Below are positions 27,801 to 36,698 of a stretch of 64,000 nucleotides of DNA, one piece after another. The translations under genes were made by a program, and so were the position numbers. The DNA is from DSWT01 sp035420085 (GTDB lineage: Bacteria; Chloroflexota; Anaerolineae; B4-G1; SLSP01), in assembly GCA_035420085.1 (NCBI GenBank), contig DAOLUH010000023.1, positions 15,947-79,946 on the forward strand, in the 5' to 3' direction. The notes under the pieces were generated by a model. The model had not been told where the DNA came from, ran no database searches, and was given only the letters and a program-made list of their open reading frames with translations. Every line of letters starts with the position of its first letter. Positions within the stretch are counted from its first letter, which is position 1.

Positions 27801-30218
27801 GCTGGTGTGCTCTCCGCAGCGCCGTCTCATTTGGCGCTGACGCTGACCGGCGATGCCACGACCACGCGCGCGATCACCCTCAGCAACAGCGGCGGTTACA
27901 CCGCCAGCTTTACGGTGCAGGAGATCAACGCGCCGTATACCCCCATCACCGTTACCGGCCCGTTTGCCGGGATGGTGCGCCGTGTGGCGCCGAAATACAT
28001 CCATGCCCTTACCGCCGTCAATGTGCGCGAATATACCCCGCCCGATGCGCCGCTGTTGGACGCCGGCGCCGTCATCCAGACGTGGGATAGCGGCCTGGCT
28101 TCGCCGTGGGGCGTCGGTTATGACAGCGCGAACGGCATCCTGTGGGTCGGCGACACCCGCTTCGGCGGCGGCGAAGATCGCAACAGCGCCTTCAAACTCG
28201 ACGGCGCGCCGGCCGGCGTCACGCTGCCGACCTCGCCGTGGGTTGCGCTCTTTGCGGCGGACATCGCCTACACCCCCCGCACCGGCAAGCTCTGGCAGGT
28301 CAACGTCGGCGACGACGGCCTCGGAACCGGCGGCTGCATCTACGAGCTGGACCCTGTCATCCAGGCGGCGACCGGGCGTATGCTCTGCCCGCCCTTCGGC
28401 GTCTCCGAGCGCGGCCTGGCTTACGATCCCACCACCGATACCTTCTACAGCGGTTCGTGGAGCGATCAAATTCTCTATCACTTCGATGCGACCGGACGGC
28501 TGCTCGATTCCAAAGACCTCAAGCTGAACATCGCCGGTCTGGCCTACAATCCGGCGACGCGACATCTGTTCGTCATGTCCAACGCTGCGACTGGGCGCGA
28601 TGTCTACGTGCTGGATGTCGCGGCAGATTACACCATCGTCGGCGGCTTCGACATTGCGGGGCTTGGCGACCTGGAGCAGGCTGGCCTCGCGCTGGACTGC
28701 GACGGCAATCTGTGGACGGTCAATCAGGCGACCGGGCAGGTGATCCAGGCCATTTCGGGTGAGACGGGTGTGTGCGCCTGGGAAGAGATCGCGTGGCTCA
28801 CGACCAATCCGGTTAGTGGCACAGTTGAGAGCGGCGGCGCGCAGGTCGTCAGCCTGCACTTCGACACGACCGCTATGGATGCCGGGACGTATCCCGCCTA
28901 CCTGAGCGTGGCGAACAGCACGCCTTACGGCGCGTTGAACGTGCCCATCACGCTGACTGTGGTGCAGATGTACGGCGTGTCGCTTGCGCCTGTCGCCGCC
29001 GCCCGGAGCGGTTTGCCCGGCGCGACGGTGACGTACACGTTCACGGTGACGAACGCCGGATCAGAGACGGATACCTTCACTGTGACGCTCTCCGGCAATG
29101 CCTGGACGGCGACGGCTGCCCCGACGGTCGGGCCGCTGGCGGGCGGGGCAAGCGCGCCGCTGGTCGTGACCGTCGCCGTGCCCAACGTCGCTCTGTGCGA
29201 TGCGCTGGACACGCTGACGGCGACCGTCACATCGCAGGGGAATCCCGCCCGCGTCGCTTCCGCCACGGCCACCACATCGGCCAGAGCCGTGTACGGCGCG
29301 CTGGCGCGGGTGGCGCCGACGGCGCTGTGGGCGGACCCCGGCGCGGCGGTGAGCGCCTCGTTGTGGGTGACGAATACCGGCAACTGCGTGGATACGTTGG
29401 CTGTCACGTCGGCGAGCGCGTGGCCGGCGGCTGTGCGGGCGACGACGGGTGCGTTGGCGGCTGGCGCCGGCGTCGCGCTGCCGGTGACGGTGACGGTTCC
29501 GGCGAACGCCCTGGCTGGCGACTTCGCCGTGACAACGCTCACGGCAAAATCACAGGCGAACGGCGCCGTTTCCGCAACTGCTGCGCTGACGACGACGGCG
29601 AACGCGATCTATGGCGTGACGTTGTCGCCGCAGATGGCGCTGGGCAGCGGGCAAGCCGGCGCGACGGCGCTGTACACGTTGACCATCGCCAACACCGGCA
29701 ACAGCGCCGACACCTACGCGCTCTCGGTCAACGGCGCGGTGTGGCCGACGACGGTCGCGCCGCAGACGGCGGCGCTCAATCCCGGCCAAACGCAGGTTGT
29801 GACGGCGACAGTCTCCGTACCGCTCGCTGCAACGTCCGCGCTGGATGCTGCGCGCATCGTCGTGTCCGGAACAGGCGTCACCGCAACCGCCGTCCTGACG
29901 ACCGTGCTGGATTGCGCGCCCGTGGCTGGCGCGCAGTTCACCTACACGCCCGCGCAGCCGTTCATTGGGCAGACGGTGACCTTCACCGCGACGGTGACGG
30001 CGGGGACGCCGCCCATCGTCTACACGTGGGACTTCGGCGATGGCGAAACGACGGCGGGGGAGGTGGTTACTCATACCTTCACGCCCCAAACTGCGTTCAT
30101 GCCTTACACCGTCGTCATGACAGCGACCAATGCCTGTAGCCAAATCGCAGTGTCGGACATCGTCGGCGTGCATCTGTATCAAATATATCTGCCGTTGGTC
30201 ATGAGAGTTTCTGACTGA
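24810..30218 (+). CDS. Secreted multidomain propeller/regulatory/PKD protein with YLP tail
   Basis: An exported protein of 1802 residues with a signal peptide (about 1-31, ending ARAAD). An unassigned, possibly propeller-like N-terminal domain (about 100-560) lacks a catalytic motif I recognise. It is followed by two carboxypeptidase-regulatory-like domains (about 558-735), a jelly-roll anchor domain with FHYYNANYEWWWQVDD (about 755-905), another regulatory-like domain, a propeller stretch (about 1080-1310), three CARDB-like beta repeats ending in VTATV-type strands, and a PKD domain (YTWDFGDGE, near 1730). The tail is IYLPLVMRVSD. Two adjacent ATGs (24810, 24813) follow AAGGAAG. Domains around 650-740 are nearly the same as those in the giant subtilase (TGWPLYA, EAWVAGY), so the genes arose by domain shuffling. 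Function unknown; adhesion or substrate binding is plausible. Confidence 0.85.
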   Translation: MMFTKKNLWISLLFVALLVASVLPLRAARAADIVAPPSPLTPTVGYVARMDVSPALRDMPALAVDGSQPTIDRGLRLPKILQSSSLEMPDPVRQSVTGPTAMPAPLTSFNGLGNINGVHPPDTQGDIGYDPATGKKYYVQWVNLSFAIWDVTGTPTQVYGPVNGNTLWQGFGGVCESTNHGDPITLYDTLANRWLMSQFSINGPYYQCIAISQTADPTGAWYRYAFQVSATKMNDYPHFGVWPDGYYMTVNQFTGGSSWGGAGVFVFQRSKMLVGDPTATFQYFDLYAVNSNFGGMLPADLDGSTLPPAGAPNYFAEVDDSTWIGPNDAMRIWKFHVDWTNPNNTTFGLNGQPNAILPVAEWVPLCTSTRACIPQPGTTVKLDAIGDRLMYRLAYRNFGDHEALVVNHTVNAGSNLAGVRWYEVRDPGGTPVIYQQGTYAPDSTHRWMGSVAMDSQGNMALGYSASSSSVYPSVRYTGRLANDPLGTMPQGEASLVVGSGYQTSQYNRWGDYSMMSIDPVDDCTFWYTQEYMASSGYAPWSTRIGSFRFPNCLGTAPGTLRGLVRNAATLAPISNATVESVSAAGDVEATTSGADGGYALLLDPGVYTVTARAYGYFPYTRTGVEVNSAATTTLNLPLSPAPTYVVSGTVTDALTGWPLYARIKVKGSPFNPPAPNDAVWTDPVSGRYSLTLAAGITYTFEVQAWVAGYLPASIALGPLTAAVTRDVALSADMTACTAPGYVANRIGTTESFDAGALPAGWAVDDIARTNVVWRFDDPKPRGNLTGGKGPFAIVDSDYAGAKNVDTILRSPALDLSAMTTVMLEFKYDFRWYSYGLSEVADVDVSNNGGTTWNNVWRRSGANDRGPKTARVNLTALAAGRPDVRVRFHYYNANYEWWWQVDDVFVGMFECVPTAGGLVVGGIVDANTGAAVAAAVANDAGYATTASATSSPGTDAFYTLFAPAGTRVLTATATGYGPAVVTATVLNGAVTMRNITLAAGVLSAAPSHLALTLTGDATTTRAITLSNSGGYTASFTVQEINAPYTPITVTGPFAGMVRRVAPKYIHALTAVNVREYTPPDAPLLDAGAVIQTWDSGLASPWGVGYDSANGILWVGDTRFGGGEDRNSAFKLDGAPAGVTLPTSPWVALFAADIAYTPRTGKLWQVNVGDDGLGTGGCIYELDPVIQAATGRMLCPPFGVSERGLAYDPTTDTFYSGSWSDQILYHFDATGRLLDSKDLKLNIAGLAYNPATRHLFVMSNAATGRDVYVLDVAADYTIVGGFDIAGLGDLEQAGLALDCDGNLWTVNQATGQVIQAISGETGVCAWEEIAWLTTNPVSGTVESGGAQVVSLHFDTTAMDAGTYPAYLSVANSTPYGALNVPITLTVVQMYGVSLAPVAAARSGLPGATVTYTFTVTNAGSETDTFTVTLSGNAWTATAAPTVGPLAGGASAPLVVTVAVPNVALCDALDTLTATVTSQGNPARVASATATTSARAVYGALARVAPTALWADPGAAVSASLWVTNTGNCVDTLAVTSASAWPAAVRATTGALAAGAGVALPVTVTVPANALAGDFAVTTLTAKSQANGAVSATAALTTTANAIYGVTLSPQMALGSGQAGATALYTLTIANTGNSADTYALSVNGAVWPTTVAPQTAALNPGQTQVVTATVSVPLAATSALDAARIVVSGTGVTATAVLTTVLDCAPVAGAQFTYTPAQPFIGQTVTFTATVTAGTPPIVYTWDFGDGETTAGEVVTHTFTPQTAFMPYTVVMTATNACSQIAVSDIVGVHLYQIYLPLVMRVSD

Positions 30219-30234
30219 CTCACACTTGCAACCT

Positions 30235-30269
30235 GTTCGCCGCCCAAGCCAGAGGCCGGGGCGGCGAAC
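30235..30269 (+). terminator. 11-bp GC-rich stem-loop between exoprotein genes
   Basis: GTTCGCCGCCC (30235-30245) pairs exactly with GGGCGGCGAAC (30259-30269), 13-base loop, 17 bases after the stop at 30218. No T-run follows, so read-through into the carboxypeptidase gene is likely. Confidence 0.5.
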
Positions 30270-30304
30270 ACCACCCACCACCCATAACCTACCTGGAGGA
30301 TGCC

Positions 30305-33300
30305 ATGCGCAAATACTGGCTTTTTCTCATCGTCTTAGGCATAACTTTGATCACGGCCCTGCCCGTCAGCGCCAATGGCGCAGACAATGGCCGCATCGTG
30401 CAGATTCCCTTTGCTTCGGCGGAGCAACTGGCGGAACTGGCGGCGCGTCTGGATGTGTGGGAAGTCCACCGCGACGCGCAGCATCCGCAAACTGGCTACG
30501 TGGTCGCCTACATCTCGACCGCCGACGCCGCGTGGCTGACCTCGACCGGCGTCGCCTTCACCGAATCGTCGCTCAACCTTGCACTGCCGGAGACGATCCC
30601 CGGCTTCCCGTGTTATCGCACTGTGGAAGAAATCTACGCGCAGTTGGAGCAGTGGGCGGAAGCGTACCCCGGCTTCACGCAACTGCTCACCATCGGCCAG
30701 AGTTACGAGAATCGTCCTCTGCGGGTGATGCGCGTCACCAACGAAGCGACTGGCGTATCCGGCAAACCGATCTTCTTCCTGATGGCGAACATCCACGGGC
30801 GCGAATTAATCACGCCGGAGACGGCGCTCGTCTTTATGCAATACCTGCTGGAAAATTACGGCGTGGACCCCGATGTGACGTGGCTGCTGGACGAGCATCT
30901 GATCTACATCTTGACCAGCGCCAACCCCGATGGCCACATCAAAAACGAAGCCGGTCAACCCTGGGCCTACTGGCGCAAAAACACGCATCCCTACGGAACG
31001 TGTAGCCCCGACGCCTACGGGGTGGACCTCAACCGCAACTCCAGCTTTCACTGGGGCGGACCGGGCGCCAGCACTGACCCCTGCGACGATACGTATCGCG
31101 GCCCATCGGCGGCTTCCGAGAGCGAAACGATCCGGCTGCAAAGCTTCGTCGCCAGCCTCTTCCCGGATCAGCGCGGCCCCGCCGATACCGATCCCGCACC
31201 CGATGACACAACCGGCGTCTTTATCACGCTGCACAGCTACAGCAACCTGGTGCTCTGGCCCTGGGGCGATACGTCCACGCCTGCGCCGAACAGCGTGCAA
31301 TTGCAGATGCTTGGGCGGCGGATGGCGTCCTTCAACGGCTACACGCCGCAGCAATCCAGCGGGCTATATCCCACCAGCGGCGCGACCGATGACTGGGCCT
31401 ACGGTGAATTGGGCGTCGCCGCCTACACGTTTGAGATTGGCTCGGATAGCGACGGCTTTTATCCGGCCTGCTCGCGCTACGACGCACTGATCCAGCCGAA
31501 CGTAGCCGCGCTGCTCTATGCCGCCAAAGTCGCGCGGACGCCCTACATCACCTCGTTTGGCCCGCACGCGCAGAACGTCGCCGTGACGCCATCCGCCGTG
31601 TTGATCGGGCAGCCTATCGCCGTGCAGGCCGCCCTCAACGACGCCGATAGCAAGAATAGCGGCCAGACGATTGTAGCGGCGGAGGCCTATCTGGGCACGC
31701 CGCCGTGGGATGGCGGTACGCCTATCCCGCTAACGGCGGTGGATGGCGCATTTGATGAAACCGCCGAGGCTGTGCAAGGCCAACTGGCGACGGCAGGACT
31801 GGCGCGCGGCCGGCATCTCGTCTACGTGCGTGGGCAGGACGCCAACGGCTTCTGGGGTCCCCTCTCCGCCGCCTTTGTGGAGTTGCTGGACAGCAGCACA
31901 CTCACCGGGCGCGTGGTCGCCTCAGGTGCGGCGACGCCGCTACCTGGCGCGCGGATTACGGCGGACAACGGCGCGGCTCTATCCACGACACAAACTGACG
32001 CGAGCGGCCAATACACCCTGACCTTGCACGCCGGGACTTACACAGTGACGGCTTCGCTGCTAGGCTACGCGAGCGGCAGCGCGGTCCTCTCCACCACCAT
32101 CGGCCAAACCTCGACGCAAGACTTCGCCCTGACGCGGCTGCCGTGGGGGACGCTGGCGCTGGCGGTCGCCGAGTTGGGGACGGCCCGCCCGTTGACGGCG
32201 ACCATCACCCTGGAGGGCCTGCGGCTGACCTGGACTGCGGCGCCGACTTTGTCGCTCGAACTGCCGGTGGGCGTGTACACGTTCACGGCGACGGCAGCGG
32301 CGCATCAGGCGCGTTCCTACACTGTTGCTATCGCCGAGGGCGCGCGGGCGACGCACATCTTCCGCTTGCCGCCCACACCGGCGCTCCTGGTGGTGGATGA
32401 CGACGCCGGCGCATCCTATGAGCCCTATCTTCTGCCGGTGTTGGATGCGTTGGCGATCCCTTACGCGCGGTGGACGATAGCGACGCAAGGCCCGGTGATG
32501 ACCCCCACGCTGGCGGCGTATACGGCGGCGCTCTGGTTTACCGGCGATGATGCGGTCAACAGCCTGACGCGCGCTGAGCAGATTACCGTGCAGAGCTATC
32601 TCGATAACGGGGGACGCTTGTTCGTCACCGGGCAGAACATCGGGATGGACATCAAAAACGACAACGGCGCTTTCTTCCGCACCGTTTTGCACGCCGCGTT
32701 TGTCCAGGATAACGCCGGGGTCACAGAAACCACCGGACTTTCGTTCTACACGGGGATAACGGCGACGCTGTCGGGTGGGGATGGCGCGAACAATCAGACC
32801 AGCCCGGACGTGATCGCGCCCTACGACGCCGCCGCCACGCCGGTCTTCACCTACACCACCGGCGCGGCAGGATTGGCCGTGGACGACGGCGCGCGGCGAC
32901 TCATCTACCTCGCGTTTGGATTGGAGGGCGTCGCCGATAGTGCGCAGCGGGCGGTCATCCTGCGCGATGGGTTGGCGTGGCTGGGGCTGCCGCTGCCGGC
33001 GTCGCGGCTGGATTTGGCGGTGACGGCGCAGCCGCCGCGCGTGTCGCCAGGGATTCCCGTCACCTATAGCCTGGCATTGCTCAACGACAGCTTGCTGCCG
33101 ATGACCGATGGCGTCCTGACGCTCACGCTGCCTTCGCCGGTCACTGTGCTGGCCTATGCACCGGCAGCGACGGAAGTAACGCCGGGGATGTTGGTCTGGC
33201 GCGATCTGGCGTTGGCCTCGGAAGCCGTACAGAATTTCGCGTGGACGGTAGTCGTCCCGACGGATGCGGCTTTGGAAACGTTCGCCAGCCGCATCACCGC

Positions 33301-33730
33301 CTCCTGGCCCGGCTTGACGGCGCCGGCGGAACTGGAAGTCACGGCGACGGTCGCCGCGCCTTATGCGCTGGAGTTATCCCCGCCGGTGTCATACCAGAGC
33401 GGGTCGCCTGGGGCAATGGTATCTCATCACCTGACTGTCACCAACGCTGGAACGTTGACGGCTACAGTTTCCTTGACAACGTCGCCGAGTGTCTGGGTGA
33501 CGCAGATCGTCCCTATGCAGCTAACCTTGCCGGTCGGCGGCAGCGCCCCGGTGACAGTGACGGTGACGATCCCTGTAACGGGAACGGCGCTGTTGGCGGC
33601 CCCGCACACGTTGACTGTGACGGCCACCATCCTTGAAGCGCCTGCTGTGCAGGCGCAGGCTGTGCTGACGACGGCGCTTGAGCCGGCGGCTCATTATGTC
33701 TACCTGCCCGTGGTTTTGCGCGGCCAATAG
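30305..33730 (+). CDS. Secreted M14 zinc carboxypeptidase with GATase-like and CARDB domains, YLP tail
   Basis: An exported metallocarboxypeptidase of 1141 residues; signal peptide about 1-23. The M14 domain (about 100-430) has the zinc ligands H164 and E167 (NIHGRE) and H310 (LHSYSN), substrate Arg R244 (DLNRN) and the catalytic Glu E377 (TFEIG), so it should remove C-terminal residues from peptides. A carboxypeptidase-regulatory-like domain follows (about 535-610), then a glutamine-amidotransferase-like fold (about 695-900, LLVVDDDAG and GGRLFVTGQN) without an obvious catalytic Cys, then DUF11/CARDB-type beta domains and the tail YVYLPVVLRGQ. The start ATG 30305 has GGAGG five bases upstream. 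It is co-directional with two subtilases, consistent with stepwise extracellular protein digestion. Confidence 0.9.
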   Translation: MRKYWLFLIVLGITLITALPVSANGADNGRIVQIPFASAEQLAELAARLDVWEVHRDAQHPQTGYVVAYISTADAAWLTSTGVAFTESSLNLALPETIPGFPCYRTVEEIYAQLEQWAEAYPGFTQLLTIGQSYENRPLRVMRVTNEATGVSGKPIFFLMANIHGRELITPETALVFMQYLLENYGVDPDVTWLLDEHLIYILTSANPDGHIKNEAGQPWAYWRKNTHPYGTCSPDAYGVDLNRNSSFHWGGPGASTDPCDDTYRGPSAASESETIRLQSFVASLFPDQRGPADTDPAPDDTTGVFITLHSYSNLVLWPWGDTSTPAPNSVQLQMLGRRMASFNGYTPQQSSGLYPTSGATDDWAYGELGVAAYTFEIGSDSDGFYPACSRYDALIQPNVAALLYAAKVARTPYITSFGPHAQNVAVTPSAVLIGQPIAVQAALNDADSKNSGQTIVAAEAYLGTPPWDGGTPIPLTAVDGAFDETAEAVQGQLATAGLARGRHLVYVRGQDANGFWGPLSAAFVELLDSSTLTGRVVASGAATPLPGARITADNGAALSTTQTDASGQYTLTLHAGTYTVTASLLGYASGSAVLSTTIGQTSTQDFALTRLPWGTLALAVAELGTARPLTATITLEGLRLTWTAAPTLSLELPVGVYTFTATAAAHQARSYTVAIAEGARATHIFRLPPTPALLVVDDDAGASYEPYLLPVLDALAIPYARWTIATQGPVMTPTLAAYTAALWFTGDDAVNSLTRAEQITVQSYLDNGGRLFVTGQNIGMDIKNDNGAFFRTVLHAAFVQDNAGVTETTGLSFYTGITATLSGGDGANNQTSPDVIAPYDAAATPVFTYTTGAAGLAVDDGARRLIYLAFGLEGVADSAQRAVILRDGLAWLGLPLPASRLDLAVTAQPPRVSPGIPVTYSLALLNDSLLPMTDGVLTLTLPSPVTVLAYAPAATEVTPGMLVWRDLALASEAVQNFAWTVVVPTDAALETFASRITASWPGLTAPAELEVTATVAAPYALELSPPVSYQSGSPGAMVSHHLTVTNAGTLTATVSLTTSPSVWVTQIVPMQLTLPVGGSAPVTVTVTIPVTGTALLAAPHTLTVTATILEAPAVQAQAVLTTALEPAAHYVYLPVVLRGQ

Positions 33731-33825
33731 GATTTGAGTTTGCGGTGACGTGGTCAGAGACCAGCCACATCGCGTTTGGCTTCGCTCGGGCCGGTCTCCC
33801 CACCGCGTCCGTCCAGGGAGGAACT

Positions 33826-36300
33826 ATGAATCAATTCTACCGCGTCGTTTTGCTCGTTGTGCTGTTGATTGGCCTATCTGGCGCGCCTTCCGCCACACTG
33901 CGCGCTGCATCGGCCGCCGATAAAATTGCGCCGTGGGTGCTCGCGCACACCGCCGATGGCGCGGAGGCTGAGTTCCTCGTTGTGCTGGCGGCGCAAGCTG
34001 ATCTCAGCGGCGCGACGCGGCTACAAACGAAGGCCGAAAAGGGACGCTACGTTTACGAGACGCTGTGGCGCACAGCGCAACAATCGCAAGCGCCGCTCCT
34101 GGCGTGGCTCAAGGCGCGCGGCGTGGAACATCGCCCCTACTACATCGTCAATCTGGTTTGGGTGAAAGGCGACGCCGACCTCGTCCGCGCGTTGGCGGCG
34201 CGGCCCGACGTCGCGCGCATCGTGGGCAACCCGCGCATCCACAACCCGCTGCCGCAGCCTGCGCGCCCATTCGACGTGTTGCTTGCCGCCGCGCCCACCG
34301 ACATCGAGCTAAACATCAGTTACGTGCGCGCGCCGGAAGTCTGGACGATGGGGTTTACCGGGCAGGGGATCGTCGTCGGCGGGCAGGATACGGGCTACGA
34401 GTGGACGCATCCGGCGCTCAAACCGCACTATCGTGGCTGGAACGGCGTGACGGCCAACCACGACTACAACTGGCACGACGCTATCCACAGCGGCGGCGGC
34501 TCTTGCGGCGCCAATGCGCCCGCGCCGTGCGACGATTACGGCCACGGCACGCACACCATGGGCATCGCCGTTGGCGATGACGGGGGGACAAACCAGATTG
34601 GCATGGCGCCTGGCGCGCAGTGGATCGGCTGCCGCAATATGGATGTCGGTGTGGGTACGCCGGCGACGTACCTGGAATGTTTCGAGTTCTTCCTCGCCCC
34701 GTATCCGGTGGGCGGCACACCCGCGCAGGGCGATCCGAGCAAGGCGCCCGATGTGACGGACAACTCGTGGACGTGTACGCCCACTGAGGGTTGCTCGTGG
34801 AGCACGTTGCAGGCTGCTGCGGAAGTGCAGCGCGCGGCGGGGATTATGACCGTCGCCTCGGCAGGGAACGCTGGCCCGGATTGCTCGTCGGTGAACGAGC
34901 CGCCGGCGATTTATGCCGCTGTCTATACTGTGGGATCGTTGCAAACCGGCACAGATACCATAGCTGGGTCAAGCAGTCGCGGCCCGGTCGCAGTGGACAG
35001 CAGCAACCGCCGCAAGCCCGACATCACCGCGCCGGGCACGGGCGTTCGCTCCAGTATACGCGGAGGAATTTACGGCACGATGAGTGGCACCTCAATGGCC
35101 GCGCCGCACGTCGCTGGCGCAACGGCCTTGCTGTGGTCGGCGGTTCCGGCGCTCAAGAACCAGATCACGGAGACGGAACAACTGCTGAATGACAACGCCT
35201 TCCACATTGCCTCTACGCTGTGTGGTAGCAGCGGTTGGCCGAACAACACTTACGGCTATGGGCGGCTGGACATCAAGGCGGCGGTAGACGCGGCGTTGGC
35301 ACAGTATGCCGTCAGCCTCGCGCCGTCGCTGGTCGAGCAGCATGGCGCGCCAGGACAAACGGTGAGCGCGACACTTTTCATCACGAACACCGGAACAGCG
35401 ACGAATAGCTTCACCGTCACATTGACCGGGGCGCACTGGCCGACGATTGCGCCGGAGAAAATCGGGCCGCTGTCTGCCGGAGACGTAGCGACGTTGCCGG
35501 TGACAGTAACCATCCCTGCAACTGCGTTAGGTGGGGCGACGGATGCAGTCACGGTGACGGTGATATCAGCGGGCGCTCCAACCCAAAATGCGCAGGCGAT
35601 GCTGCGCACGATGATAGATGCCGTGTACGGCGTGCAACTCTGGCCGCCAGAGATCATATCCAACGGCGACGAGGGTAAGACGGTGGTGTACACCCTCGCG
35701 CTGACCAACACCGGCAACATTACAGACGTGTACAGCCTCACCCTCTCCCGCGCCACGTGGCCGACGACGCTGACGCCCACGCTGGCGACGTTAGCGCCGG
35801 GAGCGACAACGCCGGTGACGACGCTGGTGACAGTTCCCTGGGGTATATTCACCGGCATTACCGATACGGCGCGGGTGACGGCATCCGGGACAGGCGTTTC
35901 GGCCTACAGCGATTTGACGACCGCCGCCATTGCCGCGAGCTGTATTCCCGTGACTGAGCCGTACTTCAACTACGCGCCATCTCGCCCTGCCATCGGACAG
36001 ACGGTCACGTTCACGGGTGGGGTGGTTTTAGCGACGCCGCCGGTTGATTATCTATGGAATTTCGGGAATGGAACTTTGGGGGCGACGGGGCAGGTCGTGA
36101 CGCATACTTTCTCGCCGGAAACTGTGGCGCTGCCATACACGGTTATCATGACGGCGACCAACGCCTGTAGCTACGACGCTGCGCAGCAGGTCATCACCGT
36201 GGGGTGGCGCGTGCTCTATCTGCCGCTTATTTTCAAGACAGACACTTACTCGCAGTCATCATCTCTTTTGGGACGGATGTCGAGCACTTCTTCGACGTAG
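33826..36300 (+). CDS. Secreted subtilase (S8) with CARDB and PKD domains, YLP motif near C-terminus
   Basis: An exported serine protease of 824 residues. ATG 33826 is chosen over an upstream in-frame start because GGGAGG lies just before it and a signal peptide follows (about 1-31). The S8 domain has D188 (GGQDTGYEW), H240 (DDYGHGTHTMG) and S423 (SGTSMAAPH) with oxyanion Asn in ASAGNAG. It is followed by two CARDB-like repeats and a PKD domain near-identical in sequence pattern to that of the 1802-residue neighbour. The YLP motif is LYLPLIFK, but unlike its neighbours it is followed by about 20 polar residues. That extra tail overlaps the converging gene at 36246, suggesting loss of the original stop codon. 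It shares the NQIGMAPGA segment with the giant subtilase. Confidence 0.92.
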   Translation: MNQFYRVVLLVVLLIGLSGAPSATLRAASAADKIAPWVLAHTADGAEAEFLVVLAAQADLSGATRLQTKAEKGRYVYETLWRTAQQSQAPLLAWLKARGVEHRPYYIVNLVWVKGDADLVRALAARPDVARIVGNPRIHNPLPQPARPFDVLLAAAPTDIELNISYVRAPEVWTMGFTGQGIVVGGQDTGYEWTHPALKPHYRGWNGVTANHDYNWHDAIHSGGGSCGANAPAPCDDYGHGTHTMGIAVGDDGGTNQIGMAPGAQWIGCRNMDVGVGTPATYLECFEFFLAPYPVGGTPAQGDPSKAPDVTDNSWTCTPTEGCSWSTLQAAAEVQRAAGIMTVASAGNAGPDCSSVNEPPAIYAAVYTVGSLQTGTDTIAGSSSRGPVAVDSSNRRKPDITAPGTGVRSSIRGGIYGTMSGTSMAAPHVAGATALLWSAVPALKNQITETEQLLNDNAFHIASTLCGSSGWPNNTYGYGRLDIKAAVDAALAQYAVSLAPSLVEQHGAPGQTVSATLFITNTGTATNSFTVTLTGAHWPTIAPEKIGPLSAGDVATLPVTVTIPATALGGATDAVTVTVISAGAPTQNAQAMLRTMIDAVYGVQLWPPEIISNGDEGKTVVYTLALTNTGNITDVYSLTLSRATWPTTLTPTLATLAPGATTPVTTLVTVPWGIFTGITDTARVTASGTGVSAYSDLTTAAIAASCIPVTEPYFNYAPSRPAIGQTVTFTGGVVLATPPVDYLWNFGNGTLGATGQVVTHTFSPETVALPYTVIMTATNACSYDAAQQVITVGWRVLYLPLIFKTDTYSQSSSLLGRMSSTSST

Positions 36301-36605
36301 AGCACGCGCTGGTATGAACCGAGCCGTCCATATTGCCCCTTGCGGCTGACGTCGCCGCGCAGCCGGGCGTAGACCAGCTCGTAAGGTTTCTGGGCGATGT
36401 TGTTGTAGTCTTCCTGGAGCTTTTCAGCTATTTTGCTGTAGCCTTTGCTCTTCACCCACCAGGTTTCTTTTGAACCGCAGGGGGTGAAACTGCTGCCGCC
36501 GCGTCCAAAGATGACGTACCCTTCCCAGATACCGCTTTCCAAAGAGCGACCTACCGCAGTCAACATACATACGCCAAGACAAGCCAATGAGGTGATCCAG
36601 TGCAT
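36246..36605 (-). CDS. Small exported protein resembling the NlpE C-terminal OB domain
   Basis: A 119-residue protein starting at ATG 36605, nine bases after GGAAGGAG. It begins with a hydrophobic segment holding Cys residues (LACLGVC), so it may be a lipoprotein. The rest (SGIWEGYVIFGRGGSSFTPC and PYELVYARLRGD, then VLYVEEVLDIRP) matches the pattern of the NlpE-type OB fold: a GxxxxF..CG segment, then VYxxLxG and VxxxLxxxP. The function is not known. Its last 55 bases overlap the 3' end of the converging subtilase gene. The open frame extends 25 codons upstream, without a ribosome site. Confidence 0.6.
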   Translation of the reverse strand: MHWITSLACLGVCMLTAVGRSLESGIWEGYVIFGRGGSSFTPCGSKETWWVKSKGYSKIAEKLQEDYNNIAQKPYELVYARLRGDVSRKGQYGRLGSYQRVLYVEEVLDIRPKRDDDCE

Positions 36606-36698
36606 CGTCACGCCGCTCCTTCCGTAGAGATGATCCGCCAAACCCTCTACTAGGTTACCACTGCTCTCGCGGATTGTCAATTATGGCTGCGTTAAAAA

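Noticed and set aside
27237..28859. 540-codon open frame on the minus strand
   Set aside because: Antisense to the 1802-residue exoprotein; composition is Arg/Gly/His-rich and no domain is recognisable.
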